Below, piece after piece: positions 19,923 to 33,108 of a DNA stretch of 64,000 nt (the stretch's first letter is position 1; the number at the start of each line of letters is the position of its first letter). Below the pieces are notes generated by a model. The model made no database searches and was not told the DNA's origin. It saw nothing but the letters and a program-made list of their open reading frames with translations. This stretch comes from Lytechinus pictus (taxonomy: Eukaryota > Echinodermata > Echinoidea > Temnopleuroida > Toxopneustidae), in the NCBI RefSeq assembly GCF_037042905.1, contig NC_087257.1, forward strand, positions 10,471,501-10,535,500, read 5' to 3'. The translations under genes were made by a program, and so were the position numbers.

Positions 19923-21520
19923 TTAATCTGATTTAGTTTCCTCCTCTTCATTTTGGTGAGTTTTCAAATGCCTTGAAAGAGTACAACTCTGTGTAAACCT
20001 TTTCTTGCATACTTTACATTCGTATGGCCGTTCACCTGTGTGTGTTCGCATGTGAACAGAAACATTACCAGGATGTGGAAAATGTTTATCACACACGGAA
20101 CATTTGAACGGCTTTTCACCGGTGTGAGAGCGCATGTGCGAGGTGAGATGCACCTTCGCCAAAAATCTTTTCTGGCAAACCGAGCATTCAAAAGGTCTTT
20201 CTCCTGTGTGATGCCGCATGTGCGTTGTAAGAGCATGTCTTTGCGTGAACCGTTTCTGACATATAGAACATTCAAAGGGTTTCTCCCCAGTGTGCGTTAT
20301 CATGTGTCTTTTGACTCCTCTTCTGTAAATGAACTTCTTCTTGCAGACAGGACACTCGTGTTGGCGCTCTCCATTATGAACTTTCATGTGGTAATGAAGA
20401 CCTGTCGCAAATGAGAACTGCTTCTCACAAATGCCACACTTGTGCAATTTTTCTCCCGTGTGCGTTACGAAATGACTCTTAAGACTCTCCTTCTGCCCGA
20501 ACGCCTTATCGCAGAGTGAACGTTTGAAAGGTTTCTCCCCGGTGTGGGTTCGTAAGTGGCGCTCAAGGTGAATACGGTATTTGAATTCCTTGTTGCAAAA
20601 GGAACACTTCCGAACATTCTCCATCGCACTCTCACTGGTACGCACTGTTCCCTTACTGTCTATATGTTCAGACGAGCTTGAATGATTCACCAAGTCACTT
20701 CTTAGATGTTGAGGTGAACTTGATGGACTGAACGTGTTAATACCTCCATTTTGAGACGAGTTTGAATGATTCACGATGTTACTACCTAGCTGTAGGGAGG
20801 AACTTGATGTACTGACCTTGGTACTATCCCCAAGATGTGACGAGTTTAAATGATTCACTATACTACTCAGATGTTGAGGCGAACTTGATGGACGGACCGC
20901 GTTAATACAACCTCCATACTGAGACGAGCTTGAATGATGCACGATGTTACTACCTAGTTGTTGGGATGAAGTTGATGTACTGACCTTGGTACTATCCCCA
21001 AGATGTGACGAGTTTAAATGATTCACTATACTACTCAGATGTTGAAGCGAACTTGACGGAAGGACCCCGTTGATACTACCTTCATGCTGAGACGAGCTTG
21101 AATGATGCACGATGTTACTCGAGTAACTTGATGTACTGACCTTGGTACTATCCCCAAAATGTGACGAATTTAAATGATTCACTATTATACTACTCAGATG
21201 TTGAAACGAACTTGATGAACGGACCCCGTTGATACTACCTCCATGCTGAGACGAGCTTGAATGATTCACGATGTTACTACCTAGTTGTTGGGATGAACTT
21301 GATGGACTGACCTTTGTACTATCCCATGCAAGATGTGACGAGTTTTGATTCACCATGTTACTACTCAGATGTTGAGGTGATGGACGGACCGCGTTAATAC
21401 AACCTTCTGCTCTTAAAACACGGTTTGCTTCATGGTGACCTTGGTGGCTGGATGATGCCCCTTCCAAGTGTAACTCCCCTGCTATCGATGTCATGCTCTG
21501 TCTTATGGTTGCAAATTCAT
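19923..21520 (-). CDS. C2H2 zinc-finger protein copy 2, zinc-finger exon
   Basis: Joins in phase to exon 24080-24272, giving 596 residues. Acceptor TTTCGGCAG at 21521. The protein part matches copy 1 residue for residue until the C-terminus, where this copy reads through HQN to EEEETKSD. The Ser/His/Asn-rich tandem modules precede eight C2H2 fingers at residues 370-586. Finger 2 has Arg in place of the first Cys (KRSLC), so seven canonical fingers remain. Helix residues at -1/2/3/6 can be read: finger 5 TQRHALTTH gives Q, H, A, T. The ORF extends upstream of 21520 only into intron. Likely a nuclear DNA-binding protein; target unknown. Confidence 0.87.
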
Positions 21521-22676
21521 CTGCCGAAAGAAACGTTTTAACAAAACACAGGAAATAAGAATTAATGCTTTTAAAAACAAATAATTTAGTTTCTAGGGAG
21601 AGCAACAGTCAACCGTCTTCCAAAACAATACTAGGGTTTTTCGCTCCACGAAGCGCAACGGATTCAAGAACATATAAAATGTATTGTCAAATGCCCTTCA
21701 TGATAATGAACATAAAAGAAGTCGTTGTCGAAGATTAGTGAATCAAAAAAGCAGTTTCGTCAAGAACTTCGGACAACCGACATAATCATTTGCAACATTT
21801 CGTCACCACCGAAACCTAGGATATGACACCGTTGTTTCATTTCACCTCCCAGCTGTTCATTGTCATTTGATGGGCATTTTCAATACATTACTGTGTTCTT
21901 GAATTAGCTGAGCGAAATCTCCATTATGAATTAATTGAGAACTCAAGCCTACGGAACTTGAAGGACCCAAACAACGCTAGAGTCGAAAATTTTCATTTTG
22001 ATAAGGCATAAGTTTGATAGATATTAGAGGAAACTGGTTATCTAATACGCCCACTGGTTAACGCTAAGGGTACATATTCCTTTCATATAAGATTTTATTT
22101 TCATATACTGTACCTCGCGTGTCCCTGCCCCACCCCCCCCCCCCCCCGCCGAAAAAGGGGTTGACGAGCTTAAAGCAAAACAACAAATAATCAAAGAGAG
22201 AAATAAATATAAAAACTAAGAAAACTACATCCAGATCAACAATTCCCCTCTCACTATACTTGGCGAATTGGATGTAAAACGCAATAGGACAACAAATCAT
22301 ATTCCAGTATAATTAATGAAGACTTTATCGATAGCCCGACTCATCGGGGATGACAGTAATGGAACTTAGGATGCATATAGCATTGTTTCCTGTTTATTTT
22401 TTAATGTTTTTGTTTTGCCTTTCTTTTGTATTTTTTAAAAATCTGATGCGCTATATTACTTAACTCACTGTACTTCTAACTTGATTCGGCCTACATGGCC
22501 CAGGGCAATGCGACGACACGCGACTCAGTTTCATTTCCACCCTTCCCCTAGATGTGCTTTTCCCCCTAGGAGCATCGACTCTCTCTCTCTCTCTCTCCCT
22601 GTCTGTCTCTCTCAATCGATGGAACTCAAACAATATTATTCCGAGCAAGAGTTGCCTATTTTTCATCTCTCAATAA

Positions 22677-23700
22677 GGGTGCGTTTATCCGCCACTTTTT
22701 CACCCTAGAATCATGATCTGAATCATGATTCAAATCATGATTCTGCAGAATCACTATAGTCGAAATTGAATATAATCATGATTAGAATCACAAACATGAA
22801 ACACGAAAAAAGGGGCGTTTGGAAAGACGTTTCTGCAGAATCACGTACGAAAATGTTCGAATAAACGATATCGTGATTTGAATCATGATTTTTTTTTAAA
22901 GTTTTTTCTCTGATATTTGTTTGTTAAACTCATCTGGTAGTGGTACGATGCAGTGTCTTAGAATATTATTTCATGATGTGCATAATGTATACGAGTTTAA
23001 GAGATTATTTTGTTCGAATTATTATTTACAATTATTACTTTGTAAACTGCATTGTATATGAAATTTGATTTGAGAGAAAAACAATAAAACATCTTAAAAA
23101 AAAAAAAAATGATTATATGACCTCACTGTGTCGGGCTACTTTCGGTTTGACTCTTGCCAAGCTCAAGGCTCTCTATATGCTCATTGTATGTACATGATTA
23201 TGTACTATGCATGCATTTCTTGTCATGTTCAAGTTCTGTGTTGGTCATCGCATCGTCCACTACTTTTCATTTTTTGGTCATGTCTTCAACTTCAAGTTCT
23301 AGTAAATTAATTAACTGGACAGACAATGATCTCAGTTGTTGTTGAGTATAGAGCGTCAATATTAAATTGGATCTACGCTGAAATTCACTTCCGAACACCA
23401 TTTTGGATAAACTAACAAGATGAATAGAAGCATATGGACCCTATATGATAGAATTAAACAAAATTAGGTATAGACTGAATTCTGGAAGCAAAAGATTTTT
23501 CGAGAGCCGAAACACGTGCGAAAAACTTCCTCTGTCAAACTGCGCACTAGTGATGCGCACTGGATTGGCCCGAATCTGAGGAGAAACAGCATTGGAATGA
23601 AGGTCGTCTAAACGCTGATTCTGTGATATCGTGATTCATGTTTGTGTTTTGAATCATGATTCAAATCATGATTCTGGATTGAGGTCGCATAAACGCAGCC
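22677..23700. mobile_element. Intronic TAA-flanked MITE, unit B
   Basis: Same element as 5740-6762, flanked by TAA (22674-22676 and 23701-23703). Confidence 0.7.
22891..23108 (+). mobile_element. Nested poly(A)-tailed insertion, unit B
   Basis: Same insertion and flanking ATGATT as 5954-6170, sharing the exact insertion point, so A and B inherited one event; unit C lacks it. Confidence 0.75.
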
Positions 23701-24079
23701 TAAAATAAATATAGACATTAAGCTGTTTATCCTATCTCCATTCTACTAATATTCGTATAAATTCTGTGTTGTTCGATTGACTATCGAGATATATTATAAT
23801 ATAGCTACATCAATTACGGGCATTATCATAATTATCTATTTTAACTGCATATATAAGTGAACCTTTTTGGCAAATATATAAAGTTCGGGTATAATGAAAG
23901 TACGAAGCCTACATGCACTACCAGACTCGACTAACCATAATAATGCCATGTACAATATCTGTGTTTTTTTTAATCAAAGATAAACTTTAATGAGTTCAAT
24001 TTTAGCACATTTTTATAATTTTAGCAATTTTTAGTTCAATTCAATCGCTGCTGCTTAACAGAAAACACTATTTAATTAC

Positions 24080-24282
24080 CTTTGACTCTTGATCGTGCAA
24101 TGATAGTCTGCAAGTGAAGTTTATCATCTTTCTCGAAGTCGTTTTCAGGGTCCAATTCCTTCATACACGTGTCTTCCAATTCTGCCATTGTTGGACAGTA
24201 GATCAAGTAGCCGACTTCTTCGGATGGTCGGGGTAGCCCAGCCGAGGCCGCTGCTCTGCTAATGTAGTTCATGTTGGAGATT
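24080..24282 (-). CDS. C2H2 zinc-finger protein copy 2, first coding exon
   Basis: Start codon at 24272, 64 residues plus one base, donor GTAATT at 24079. It begins MNYISRAAASAGLPRP and contains GYLIYCPTMAELE, an acidic DPENDFEKDD stretch and IIARSRVK. Compared with copy 1, Phe4 is Ile and Glu30 is Ala; copy 3 is identical. An acceptor-like TTTCTAATAG lies ten bases before the ATG, so the exon likely starts at 24282 after a non-coding exon. The domain is not recognised. Confidence 0.75.
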
Positions 24283-25120
24283 CTATTAGAAATAAAAAGT
24301 ACTTCATAAGAACATGTTCACTTCGGAAGGAGACAGATGTAGTAGGTATACCGATGATGGCGAAAACAATGGGCTGGATCTAAATTCATGTCAGTTCAGG
24401 GTAAATCAAATCTCGTCACTATGTGATCAAAATCATGATCGAGATAGTGTGGTGGTATACACTTCGCTTATACACACATGGAGATAAACTATAGTTCAGA
24501 GTAAATTGCACAGATTATATATAAAGTACAAGTCGAGTATGCACATGCGCACACACCAACGTAAATGGGACATTATTAGGCCACCAAAAACACAGCAGGC
24601 CTATACTAATAGAGAACAAAGAACACATGATAAAGCGAATTGTGGCCGTCGTGCCTGTAATCCTCAAATCTCCTTTCCATTCAGCTGGGTCTATTATTTT
24701 CCATTATCTTTGGTATCATAAAGAACAAAAGAAGTCTCCCAGGGGTACAATGGTGACCGCGTCTGGGATCCGCCCCACCCCAAAAAAAAATACAGCAGCT
24801 GTTCAACCAGCATGCAAAATGTATCGAGGTAACTCACACCCACACCCGTAATAGGAATTCATATCTTCGTGAAGAGAATTTTTGGTCCAATGACGTCGAC
24901 TTTACCGGTTCCTAACAGTTAACCGATGTCAAAATACTTTTAGAGAGGACGATGCTCTAAATAAACATAATGAGCTAGCATTAGATTCAAACTTCCAATC
25001 AAATAACTTTAACAGAAGCAGGGAGTAGGCTTTGATATAAGATTTTTCTTCTTTTCTTTCTTTTGTTATGAATGAGTTATGCCAAACGAATATAGCAGGG
25101 TTCTGAATCATAACAATATG
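24283..25120. other. Upstream region of gene copy 2
   Basis: Counterpart of 7352-8184. No promoter element or RNA gene could be singled out. Confidence 0.4.
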
Positions 25121-25128
25121 GGTATTCC

Positions 25129-25637
25129 CACTCATTCAATGAACAAGGTTATGATATAACCTTGTCCTCAGTTACATCTCCATGTGTGGCAAAATATAAG
25201 GGTGGCAATTTTGGCTTATTTTCTCTTTTTCTATGGGACAAATGCTTGTTTTTCTTACAATGTCAGTTTCCATTACAGCTATTCATCATAAAAATTGGCT
25301 CTTATGTAAATTTGATTCTTTAAATTACTTTTTCTTAATTAAAAATAGAGATTGAAAAATAAAATTTTTCTTGCCATATTACTATAATACTTTCCACCAA
25401 TAGAGGGCGTACACAAAAATATGCCCAAAATTCAAGTTTTTGAGCGCTCTGGTGAATACAAAAACTATTCCCAAGTTACTAATGAAAAATAAATTGCAAC
25501 TGTATGGAAATTAGTAATTTTGGTCACAAAAGTGATATTTTAATGATTTTTTAAAGTGTGTGCTATGTACAGCATTGGCATACCATAGTCCTACCTGTAG
25601 ATTCCCCCACAGACAGGATGGTTGCAGTGAACAAGTG
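25129..25637. mobile_element. hAT-type MITE, 8-bp duplication, unit B
   Basis: Flanked by GGTATTCC (25121-25128, 25638-25645); same insertion as 8193-8704. Confidence 0.7.
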
Positions 25638-26692
25638 GGTATTCCTAACATTCCACTTGGCTTTGACCTTCCATGCGGTACATAATAGGCCTATCGATTT
25701 TCTGCTCAGGTGATTTTCGAAAACCCAGCTAAATGCAGTATATACCACTCATTCAATGAACAAGGTTATGATATATACCAGTTTCGAATTAATCAAGTTG
25801 ATTAAATGAATTGCAATGATTGAATGATATGTTAATAGGACACCACGCAAGTTTCTCAAATTTAATTACCACTATGTTTTTTTGTACCAGAGCCGACCAA
25901 AGAAAAATTATATTCTTACAAAAATTCAGTTTTTTAGGGTGTCCCCATCAATCCGATCATTTTGCGCGCATTTTAATGATCTGTCTTCGATACGATGGAT
26001 TTTGCTTGTGTCTATAATTTGCGCGTATTTTTTTCCTTGTTTTATCTTTCTACTTTTGCGCTTAAAAACTGTATGAAATAGTACACTCACATTTTGTCGG
26101 TCCTTGCTTGAATTCAGGTGTCTCGATAACGATGAACCTTACGTGTTCAAGTACATAGCTCGCGGCAATTGAGCAGCATCGTGTCCCTCTGTACGCGTAT
26201 ATTTATAGGCCCATCGAAGTTGAAAAGGGCGCCAAAACGGATCCATTAATAATATGGCAGAACATAACAGGACTCCGCAAGTACAGTATAGTAGTACTAG
26301 TAGACAATGCCTGTAAGCAGATAAAGGACGAGGATATTGCATTTTTTTTTGTCCTCTGCTAATTATAGAAGACTTCCTGTCTATACACACCGACTTACAT
26401 GGGCGGAAATCCCAGGGGGGACGCGTCCCCTATACCAAAACTAGTAGGGGGACACAATATCAAATGTCCCCCTTACTATTTTTGGTCTTTTATGATGGAG
26501 AAAAATACATAATAGTAATAGAAATAATAATAGTTCTTGTATAGCGCATAACACATTTAAGTGAAAACCTTTTTTTGCTTGTCAATTTTTTATTAGTTAA
26601 AATGACCTTACATTTTGGGTGGTAACCTTTTTTTTTTTTGCTTGTCAAAGTTTCCAGCCAATGAGTGTATATACACCTAATGGACCGACATG

Positions 26693-26964
26693 CCCTTGCT
26701 TACCTATGGGGGGGGGGGGCAGGGCGGCAGTCTGCCCCCCTGACGAGTCACAACCCATGCAAAGGACGTATCCCTGCCCCCCTGATGAGCTTGAAGACCT
26801 TTTTGCCCTCCCCTGACGAGCTTGAAGAGCTTTTTGCCCCCCCCCCCCTGACGAGCTTGAATACCTTTTTTTGTGATTGAAGACCTTTTTTTTGCTTGTC
26901 AATTTTTTGGCGGACGGTTTTGCCCCCCCCCCCCCCCCTGTGGAAAATCCTAGGTACGCTACTG
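26693..26964. mobile_element. hAT-type element with C/G tracts, unit B
   Basis: Flanked by CCGACATG (26685-26692, 26965-26972). Has one more internal GAGCTTGAA repeat than the unit A copy. Confidence 0.75.
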
Positions 26965-27617
26965 CCGACATGTACATGTAATCTAAATCTAGTATAATTA
27001 TGCTAGGCGGATTCACGGGCTGCCCCCCCCCCCCCCCACGGCATGAAAAAACATTTGTAGTGAAAAATATCGAGCATACGTATACGCAGGTGAGGACCTT
27101 AATTTTTTCTCGTCAAATTTTCTGAAGAACTTTGACCCCCTTATGGAAACTTCTTGATCTGCCCTGCAAACGCAGACGGCAGTATCGATATGACTGGCGC
27201 TTATTACACTCTATTCGAGTTAGAGAATTATTCCGAATTGATTCGGAAGGGCGTGACATCGGGTTGAAAATCACTGAGTCAAAGTGGCATGGGGGAGACG
27301 AGTCACTTTGACTTGAAGCAGAGTCATATGACTCTCAACTGGCATCATTCCGATATAAGAATGTATAGTATATGCCTATAAAGGCCTATGTGAGACCGGC
27401 AACAAAGGTATTATATGTATCATTTAACTGGTTAGGAATAGGGGGAGACCGGGGAGAAACTGAATAAGACATGGTGAGAAATGAGACACTCTTGTAACTT
27501 GAAAAAAAATATCAGCCAATCAGCAAGCCGGTTACATTAGTAAAAAAAAAAGATGTACCTATATAATATACAGACATAGCTCTAAACAGGTTTATCAGTA
27601 TCCTCTACAGCTCTACA

Positions 27618-28797
27618 CAGTGGCGTAACTACGGGGGGGCATGGGGGGGGGCACGTGCCCCCCCCCCCCCCATCGGCTGGCCAAAAAAAAAAGGGGGGGA
27701 AAGGAGAAAAAGAGGGAGAAAGGAAGAGAAACGTAGTGGGAAAGAAGAAATTATTGTTCATTAAAATGTTATATTATAATTATGTTTTGTTATATTACAT
27801 AAGAAACTTTTTTTTTCATTACTTTATATGAAACATAATTTGCTCAGGGCCTATGTCTTCATTGTTCCTGGTGCTCGCATTGTCTGTTTAACGAGATTTA
27901 TCATCCTGTTGTACTCAAACCTCCCAATTTCAAGTCAATATAAGCCAAATATATTTCTCGCACTTCGAGTTATTATTGTTTTATATAGTGACATAATTAT
28001 GCTTCGTTTTCATGACTACTTAAAGTGATCGCCCCATTATAAGGTCTTAATATTAAACATTTCTTGTCCGTGCTTACGTTTGCATCAGTGGATTGGTGAG
28101 ATGTGTCTGCTCTTCATGAATTCCTAAAATCAGTCCTTAAAATGTCCCTTTTTCTGATCTGAATACCAACAATTTTCAGCTCGCGCTTCGCGCTCGCATA
28201 ATTTGCTTAGTAAAATACGTATGGTCTTAGTGCATTCCTACAAAAAAGCCTTAAAATGCCCCTCTTTAGGTCTGAATTTCTTTAATTTTCCCTTCTAAAG
28301 TCCTTGCAATACTCGATTAGGGAGATGCCGTTGATAATCATGATTACAATGAGTGCAATTGCTTCATGTGTTTAGATGTACAAAATCAGCAAGCGCTTGG
28401 TACTCGAATAAGATGACTATGGTGATTGGTGAGATATGTATACTCCTAATGGATTCCTAAAATATAGTCCTTAAAATGTCCCTGTTTGGGGTCAATATAT
28501 ACACAAATTTCAGCTCGCGCTTCGCGCTCGCATTGTTTGTTTAGCGAGACAGGTACGAATCATCATAACAAAAATTTGCTTATAATGTCCCTTTTTTAGG
28601 TCTGAATATCAAAAATTTTCAGCTCGCGCTTCGCGCTCGCATTATTTAATCAGTGGGATACATATTTGTTTTATGGCACTGTCCTTAAAATGTCTCTATT
28701 AGGTCAGTAAACCTGGCAACTGAGCGCACTCACTAAGTGACTCAAAAATTTTCTGGTGCCCCCCCCCCCCAATGCCGTGACCCACGGTACGCCACTG
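27618..28797. mobile_element. Non-autonomous hAT element, 1.2 kb, unit B
   Basis: The cleanest copy: GCTCTACA on both sides (27610-27617, 28798-28805), ends CAGTGGCGTAACTACGG and its near-complement. Three internal CTCGCGCTTCGCGCTC motifs. Same insertion as 11116-12299. Confidence 0.85.
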
Positions 28798-29395
28798 GCT
28801 CTACATGTAAGTTATAAACGAGTTTCTTTTGATATCCCTTCTTAGATGCTTTTTCATCGTTCTTGTGAGTAAAATAAAGTATATCACATAGATATGGTAG
28901 GTCCTATATTATGCTATTTAGTAAGTTAATAAATGTGCAAACTTCTGAAGATAAAATTGTTTGATAAAAGACAGGTTAGAAACCGTGACTGCCGTTTGAT
29001 TTTATTTTTTTATTATTACTAAGGGGGAAATGTCCCATTATTTTCTCCCCGTACTGTCCCATTTCCCCCAAGCACATGTAAGTTCTACTTCAACACCTCC
29101 CCTCTTATAAAGGGGACTCATAAGATCGTAAAGCTGAAGTCATTTGTACGTACCGAAACAAAATGGAACTAATATAGTACACAATATCATCTTCTTTTTA
29201 TCAAGTGACTTACATCATGAATCTGAAAATGAACGAATGCTCTGGGTCATCGGGCAATGATTCTTTTCGGTATAAACTGCCCAAATATGTTACTATAAAC
29301 TAGTTTATTGTCGGCAGTTGGATATCTTCAATGGCCTATATGCAAGATCTATACCCTCATCTGAACTCTAATATTTGTTATCACTTTGCAAATTT

Positions 29396-31755
29396 CATGG
29401 GCTTTCGACATTATATCTGCTGATAGTCCTATACCAATATCACAAGGGACCGATAAGGCTGTAAGAGAGTATGTTTCTAAGCAATTGATTCAGATGAAAG
29501 ACCAGATGTCGTCATCGGTAGAGTCATTAACCTCACCTACACAATTAAAGCAACATTAATCAACTGAATGAAAGCCCATCTCATTCCATGGAGGTCACTG
29601 TCCCGAACGTCGAAGTAAACAACAGATACGATACTCTACTGCTTGATAACACTGATGATGAAGTAGAAGAAACAATCGCCATTGTAAAGAGATCTTGTGA
29701 GCGATTGGCAGATTACAGGCTGAAGAAAGAAATTGACTTCATATGCTAGCAAAGACAGTTGAGAATGAAAGAAGGAAGCTACAACAATGTGATGTTCTCA
29801 CAATAGGAGATTCAATGATAAAGCCTCTTAATCCATCTACGATGTCCCCAACAAAGATAATTAATTGTAAGACCCTTCCAGGTGCAAAATAGAAGATTTG
29901 TTTGAACCAACAAAGAATATGGTTGAAAAGACCAAGGTGATATCTCCTTGAAAAGACCCTGCATAAAGAGGTCGTCATACATGTTGGATCAAATAATCTG
30001 GCAGCGACTGACTCGATTACTACTGAAAAGAAAATAGAGTAACTGGCCCTTTTAAGTCCAAGGTGAATGCACTTCAGTAGATGCAATGTCGATTAGTTCC
30101 ATCATCATAAGCATCAGCATTTTTGCAATGATGGCATACAACTCAGACCTGAAAGAGATAGGCCTATATAATATGATAAACCAGATGGTGATCGAAATTG
30201 CGAATCTTCCAGACGATCTCAGACGATAATTAAAGGGGAATCCAACCCAAACAAAAACTTGTTTTTAGAGGAAAAAGGAAAATCAAGTTGATAGGTGAAA
30301 GTTTGAACAATATCGGACAAACAATAAGAAAGTAATGAATTTTCAAAAGCTGTGAATATTGGTAATCACTATAACCATGGAGACTTCAAATTGGCCGCAT
30401 ATGTGATGTCTTAGTAATGTAAGGCAAGGACTACTCTTCAATGTACTCCAATACATAAAATGGCTAAAATGACATTTTTTTTCAAAAGTTTTACTTCAAA
30501 TTATATTTTTCTTTCATGAGGTCATAAAACAATATACTACCTGGGCTTTATTTAGATTACTGCCCCAGGGGAATTGGTAATTAGGAGAAAACCACAAATC
30601 ACTGATAATAAAGTACATGGCCTATAGGAAAGTTGTCCTTGCCCCTTGTCATAATTTACTTACCCAGTTGCCAATTTGAAATCTACATAGTCTTAGGGAT
30701 CTCAATTTTAAAACAGCCATAACTTTCTTATTGCTTGTCCGATTGCTTTCAAACTTTCACAATGCTGTTTTATTTATTTTTCTCCTTTCAAACACAACAT
30801 TTATGACCAGGGCTGGATTCCCCTTTTAACAAAGGCACGAGAATCGTAAAACTTTATCTTCCACCTGTATGCTTCCAGACATCCCTTATCATCACCCCCG
30901 CATCCTATCTCCATGACAATGCAGAACCCACATCTGCAACTTGCCATAGATGTATCAAATTAACCTAAACTACAGTATATGGAATCACAAAATGAGTTAT
31001 GCGCATGTTACCTCCTCCCAAAACTACTCTGGATGCTTTTATTGCGGAGAAACAAATCACAAGTACCAAAACTGCCACTCCGGATAAAAAAAAATCAAGT
31101 GCTACCTTTGTAATGAGCTTGGTCACAAACGTGAATTCTGCAAGAATATAAACTACAACTATTACTAAAAATCTGGCCAGGAAGGCTGTGCCGATAAAGA
31201 TGCGCAGAAGAAACACTTTCCAATTAAACAACTTAAGAAAAACAATAAACACTCGAGACTCTAAAACTTGAAAGTGGCGCATTTCAATATTCGCAGTTTG
31301 TTTGATAAACTAGATGAAATCAATTTTAATTTGAAAACTATGGATATTGATGTATTGTGTCTATCAGAGACATGGTTGAACAAGAATATTACTAGTGAAA
31401 TTGTGAAAATTCAAGGATACTCCCTCTACGTGATAGATGATGACCGTCGAGGCGGCGGTGTCCGTGTATCTATGTAAAGAGTACCCTAACATACATCGAA
31501 AGAGATGATCTTAGTGACAGTTCTTTAGAAGTAATCTGACTAGAAATTAAGGCCTGAAATTAGCAAAATTACTAATCTGTTGTATATATAGACCTCCAGG
31601 CACAAATGCAGCTTATTTTGAGAAAATTAAAGCACTTTGAAAAAGGCAAATAACACAAATATGGAATTACTTATTCTTGCATGGTGACTTGAATGTTAAT
31701 TCATAATCCTATTCATTGAGATTGAGAATCTGTTCTTGTTAACGCAATTGGTCAC
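29396..31755 (+). pseudogene. CR1/L2-type LINE relic, unit B (split by a MITE)
   Basis: Same relic as 12874-14648, interrupted by the TTAA MITE 30234-30825. The endonuclease start VAHFNIRSLFDKLDEI and LCLSETWLN are in a single open frame here (31268-31477) because a frameshifting base present in A and D is absent. CCHC knuckles are near 31030-31140. The relic ends at LTQLVT without a reverse transcriptase. Confidence 0.8.
30234..30825. mobile_element. piggyBac-type MITE with TTAA duplication (unit B only)
   Basis: TTAA flanks both ends (30230-30233, 30826-30829), with inverted repeats AGGGGAATCCAACCC and the complement of GGGCTGGATTCCCCTT. Units A and D have the empty TTAA (GATAATTAACAAGG). 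Internal inverted blocks around CAATAAGAAAGTTATG resemble the 909-1492 element, so the two belong to related families. No ORF. Confidence 0.88.
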
Positions 31756-31897
31756 TTTTGGCTCTGTATAGCCCCACTCCCCCTCGACAGTTCCGCAGCC
31801 CCTCATTGGCTCGATCTTTACACTATATAGTTTTACTTCTGTTAATAAACATAAATAGCCATGCGGTCGCCCCCGGGGTCGCCCTGACTATTAATAC

Positions 31898-32058
31898 CAT
31901 ATATGCGGCGGAAGCGGGGGGGACGTGCCCTCCCCCCTAAATTTTAGGTGGGGGTACGGTCCCCCCTTAAATTTTTAGTTGATGACCTTTTTTTTTTTTT
32001 TTGCTCGTCAAAATTTTTTTGTGGTCCCCCCTAAAATTTTTGGCTTCCGCCGCCAATG
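31898..32058. mobile_element. Small hAT-type element, 8-bp duplication, unit B
   Basis: ATTAATAC flanks both ends (31890-31897, 32059-32066). Ends contain GGCGGAAGC and its complement GCTTCCGCC, with C/G-rich tracts and a T run inside. In units A and D the left end has been replaced by an inverted duplication, leaving only the right end. Confidence 0.7.
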
Positions 32059-33108
32059 ATTAATACTAGCCGAATGATATCATTTTTGTTTCATTCCTTA
32101 ACGCACCATCTCTATGTATGTTGCATCCGTGTATATGTCCCTTAATTGAACTCGTCCTCAATTAATTTCACATTGTAAAGCTAGTATACACTCTCCATCA
32201 GTATGTTCAGGAAAGTGGCAATTAGCAAATACGGAGCAGGCTAATTAGTAGTTTGCACAATGGACAAACCGTTATGCACAATGCTGTATTATAAAGAACG
32301 ACTGTACAGATAGGGTGTACATTCATCAGATGCATGGCTTTGCGGGTACGGTAAGCATGCATGGTAGGGTCCCGCGGGTAAGGTTTAATTAAATTATATG
32401 TAGCATTCGAATAGCATACATATTTATGCATGTCCATTTAAATCCAATCCGTATTGAGAAGTTGATATGAATAGGAAGGGAAACAAAATCACATAGGCAC
32501 ATTTACGGCATTTCATCGAAATTGAAAATAAAATAAGAAATTTAAATCGTTTCTTAGTTCTGTTAAATTTTAGTACAGCGCTATAAAATGCGGGGGGGGG
32601 GGCAGATCGAGGACCGCGGCAAATTGGTAGAAGCGGACGGTGCGCAAAAAGAAATGAAATACTGCATGGCAAGAGCATGGTAGGATTTAATAAAGGAAAA
32701 TTTACAGGATCGACCTGAGAGCAATTTTTATGTTTTCCAATCAATGTGATATAAGAATTAGATAACAACTTTGAAACTATTATATTGGAAAATTCGTATC
32801 AAGAATAATTGACAATTTGCTTAAACCGTCGTAAAACAAGTAAAAGAAATGTCATTAATGAATGCCGATTTACCTTGATTGGCGAAGAGATATGGCGTAA
32901 ACTTCTCTAAGTAGCGGTAGTGTCCAATGACAACTAAATAATCATACTGGTGTAAGAAAAAAAATCGAAATCTGGCTCCATTGGCTAATCATAGTCTCAC
33001 TTGCTTCGTGAGATGGCGCCCTGTTAGACAGCGTTGCCGTATTGGACAGAATTCAGAGTTGCATTGACCATATCATATTCACACTCGAGGTCAATGCCGA
33101 GGATCTGG

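Larger units (their letters stand above)
21521..24079 (-). other. Intron of gene copy 2
   Basis: Phase-1 intron with donor GTAATT and acceptor GGCAG. Contains a C run (22131-22147), a CT microsatellite, and the MITE 22677-23700 with its nested poly(A) insertion. Nearly identical to the intron of copy 1. Confidence 0.8.
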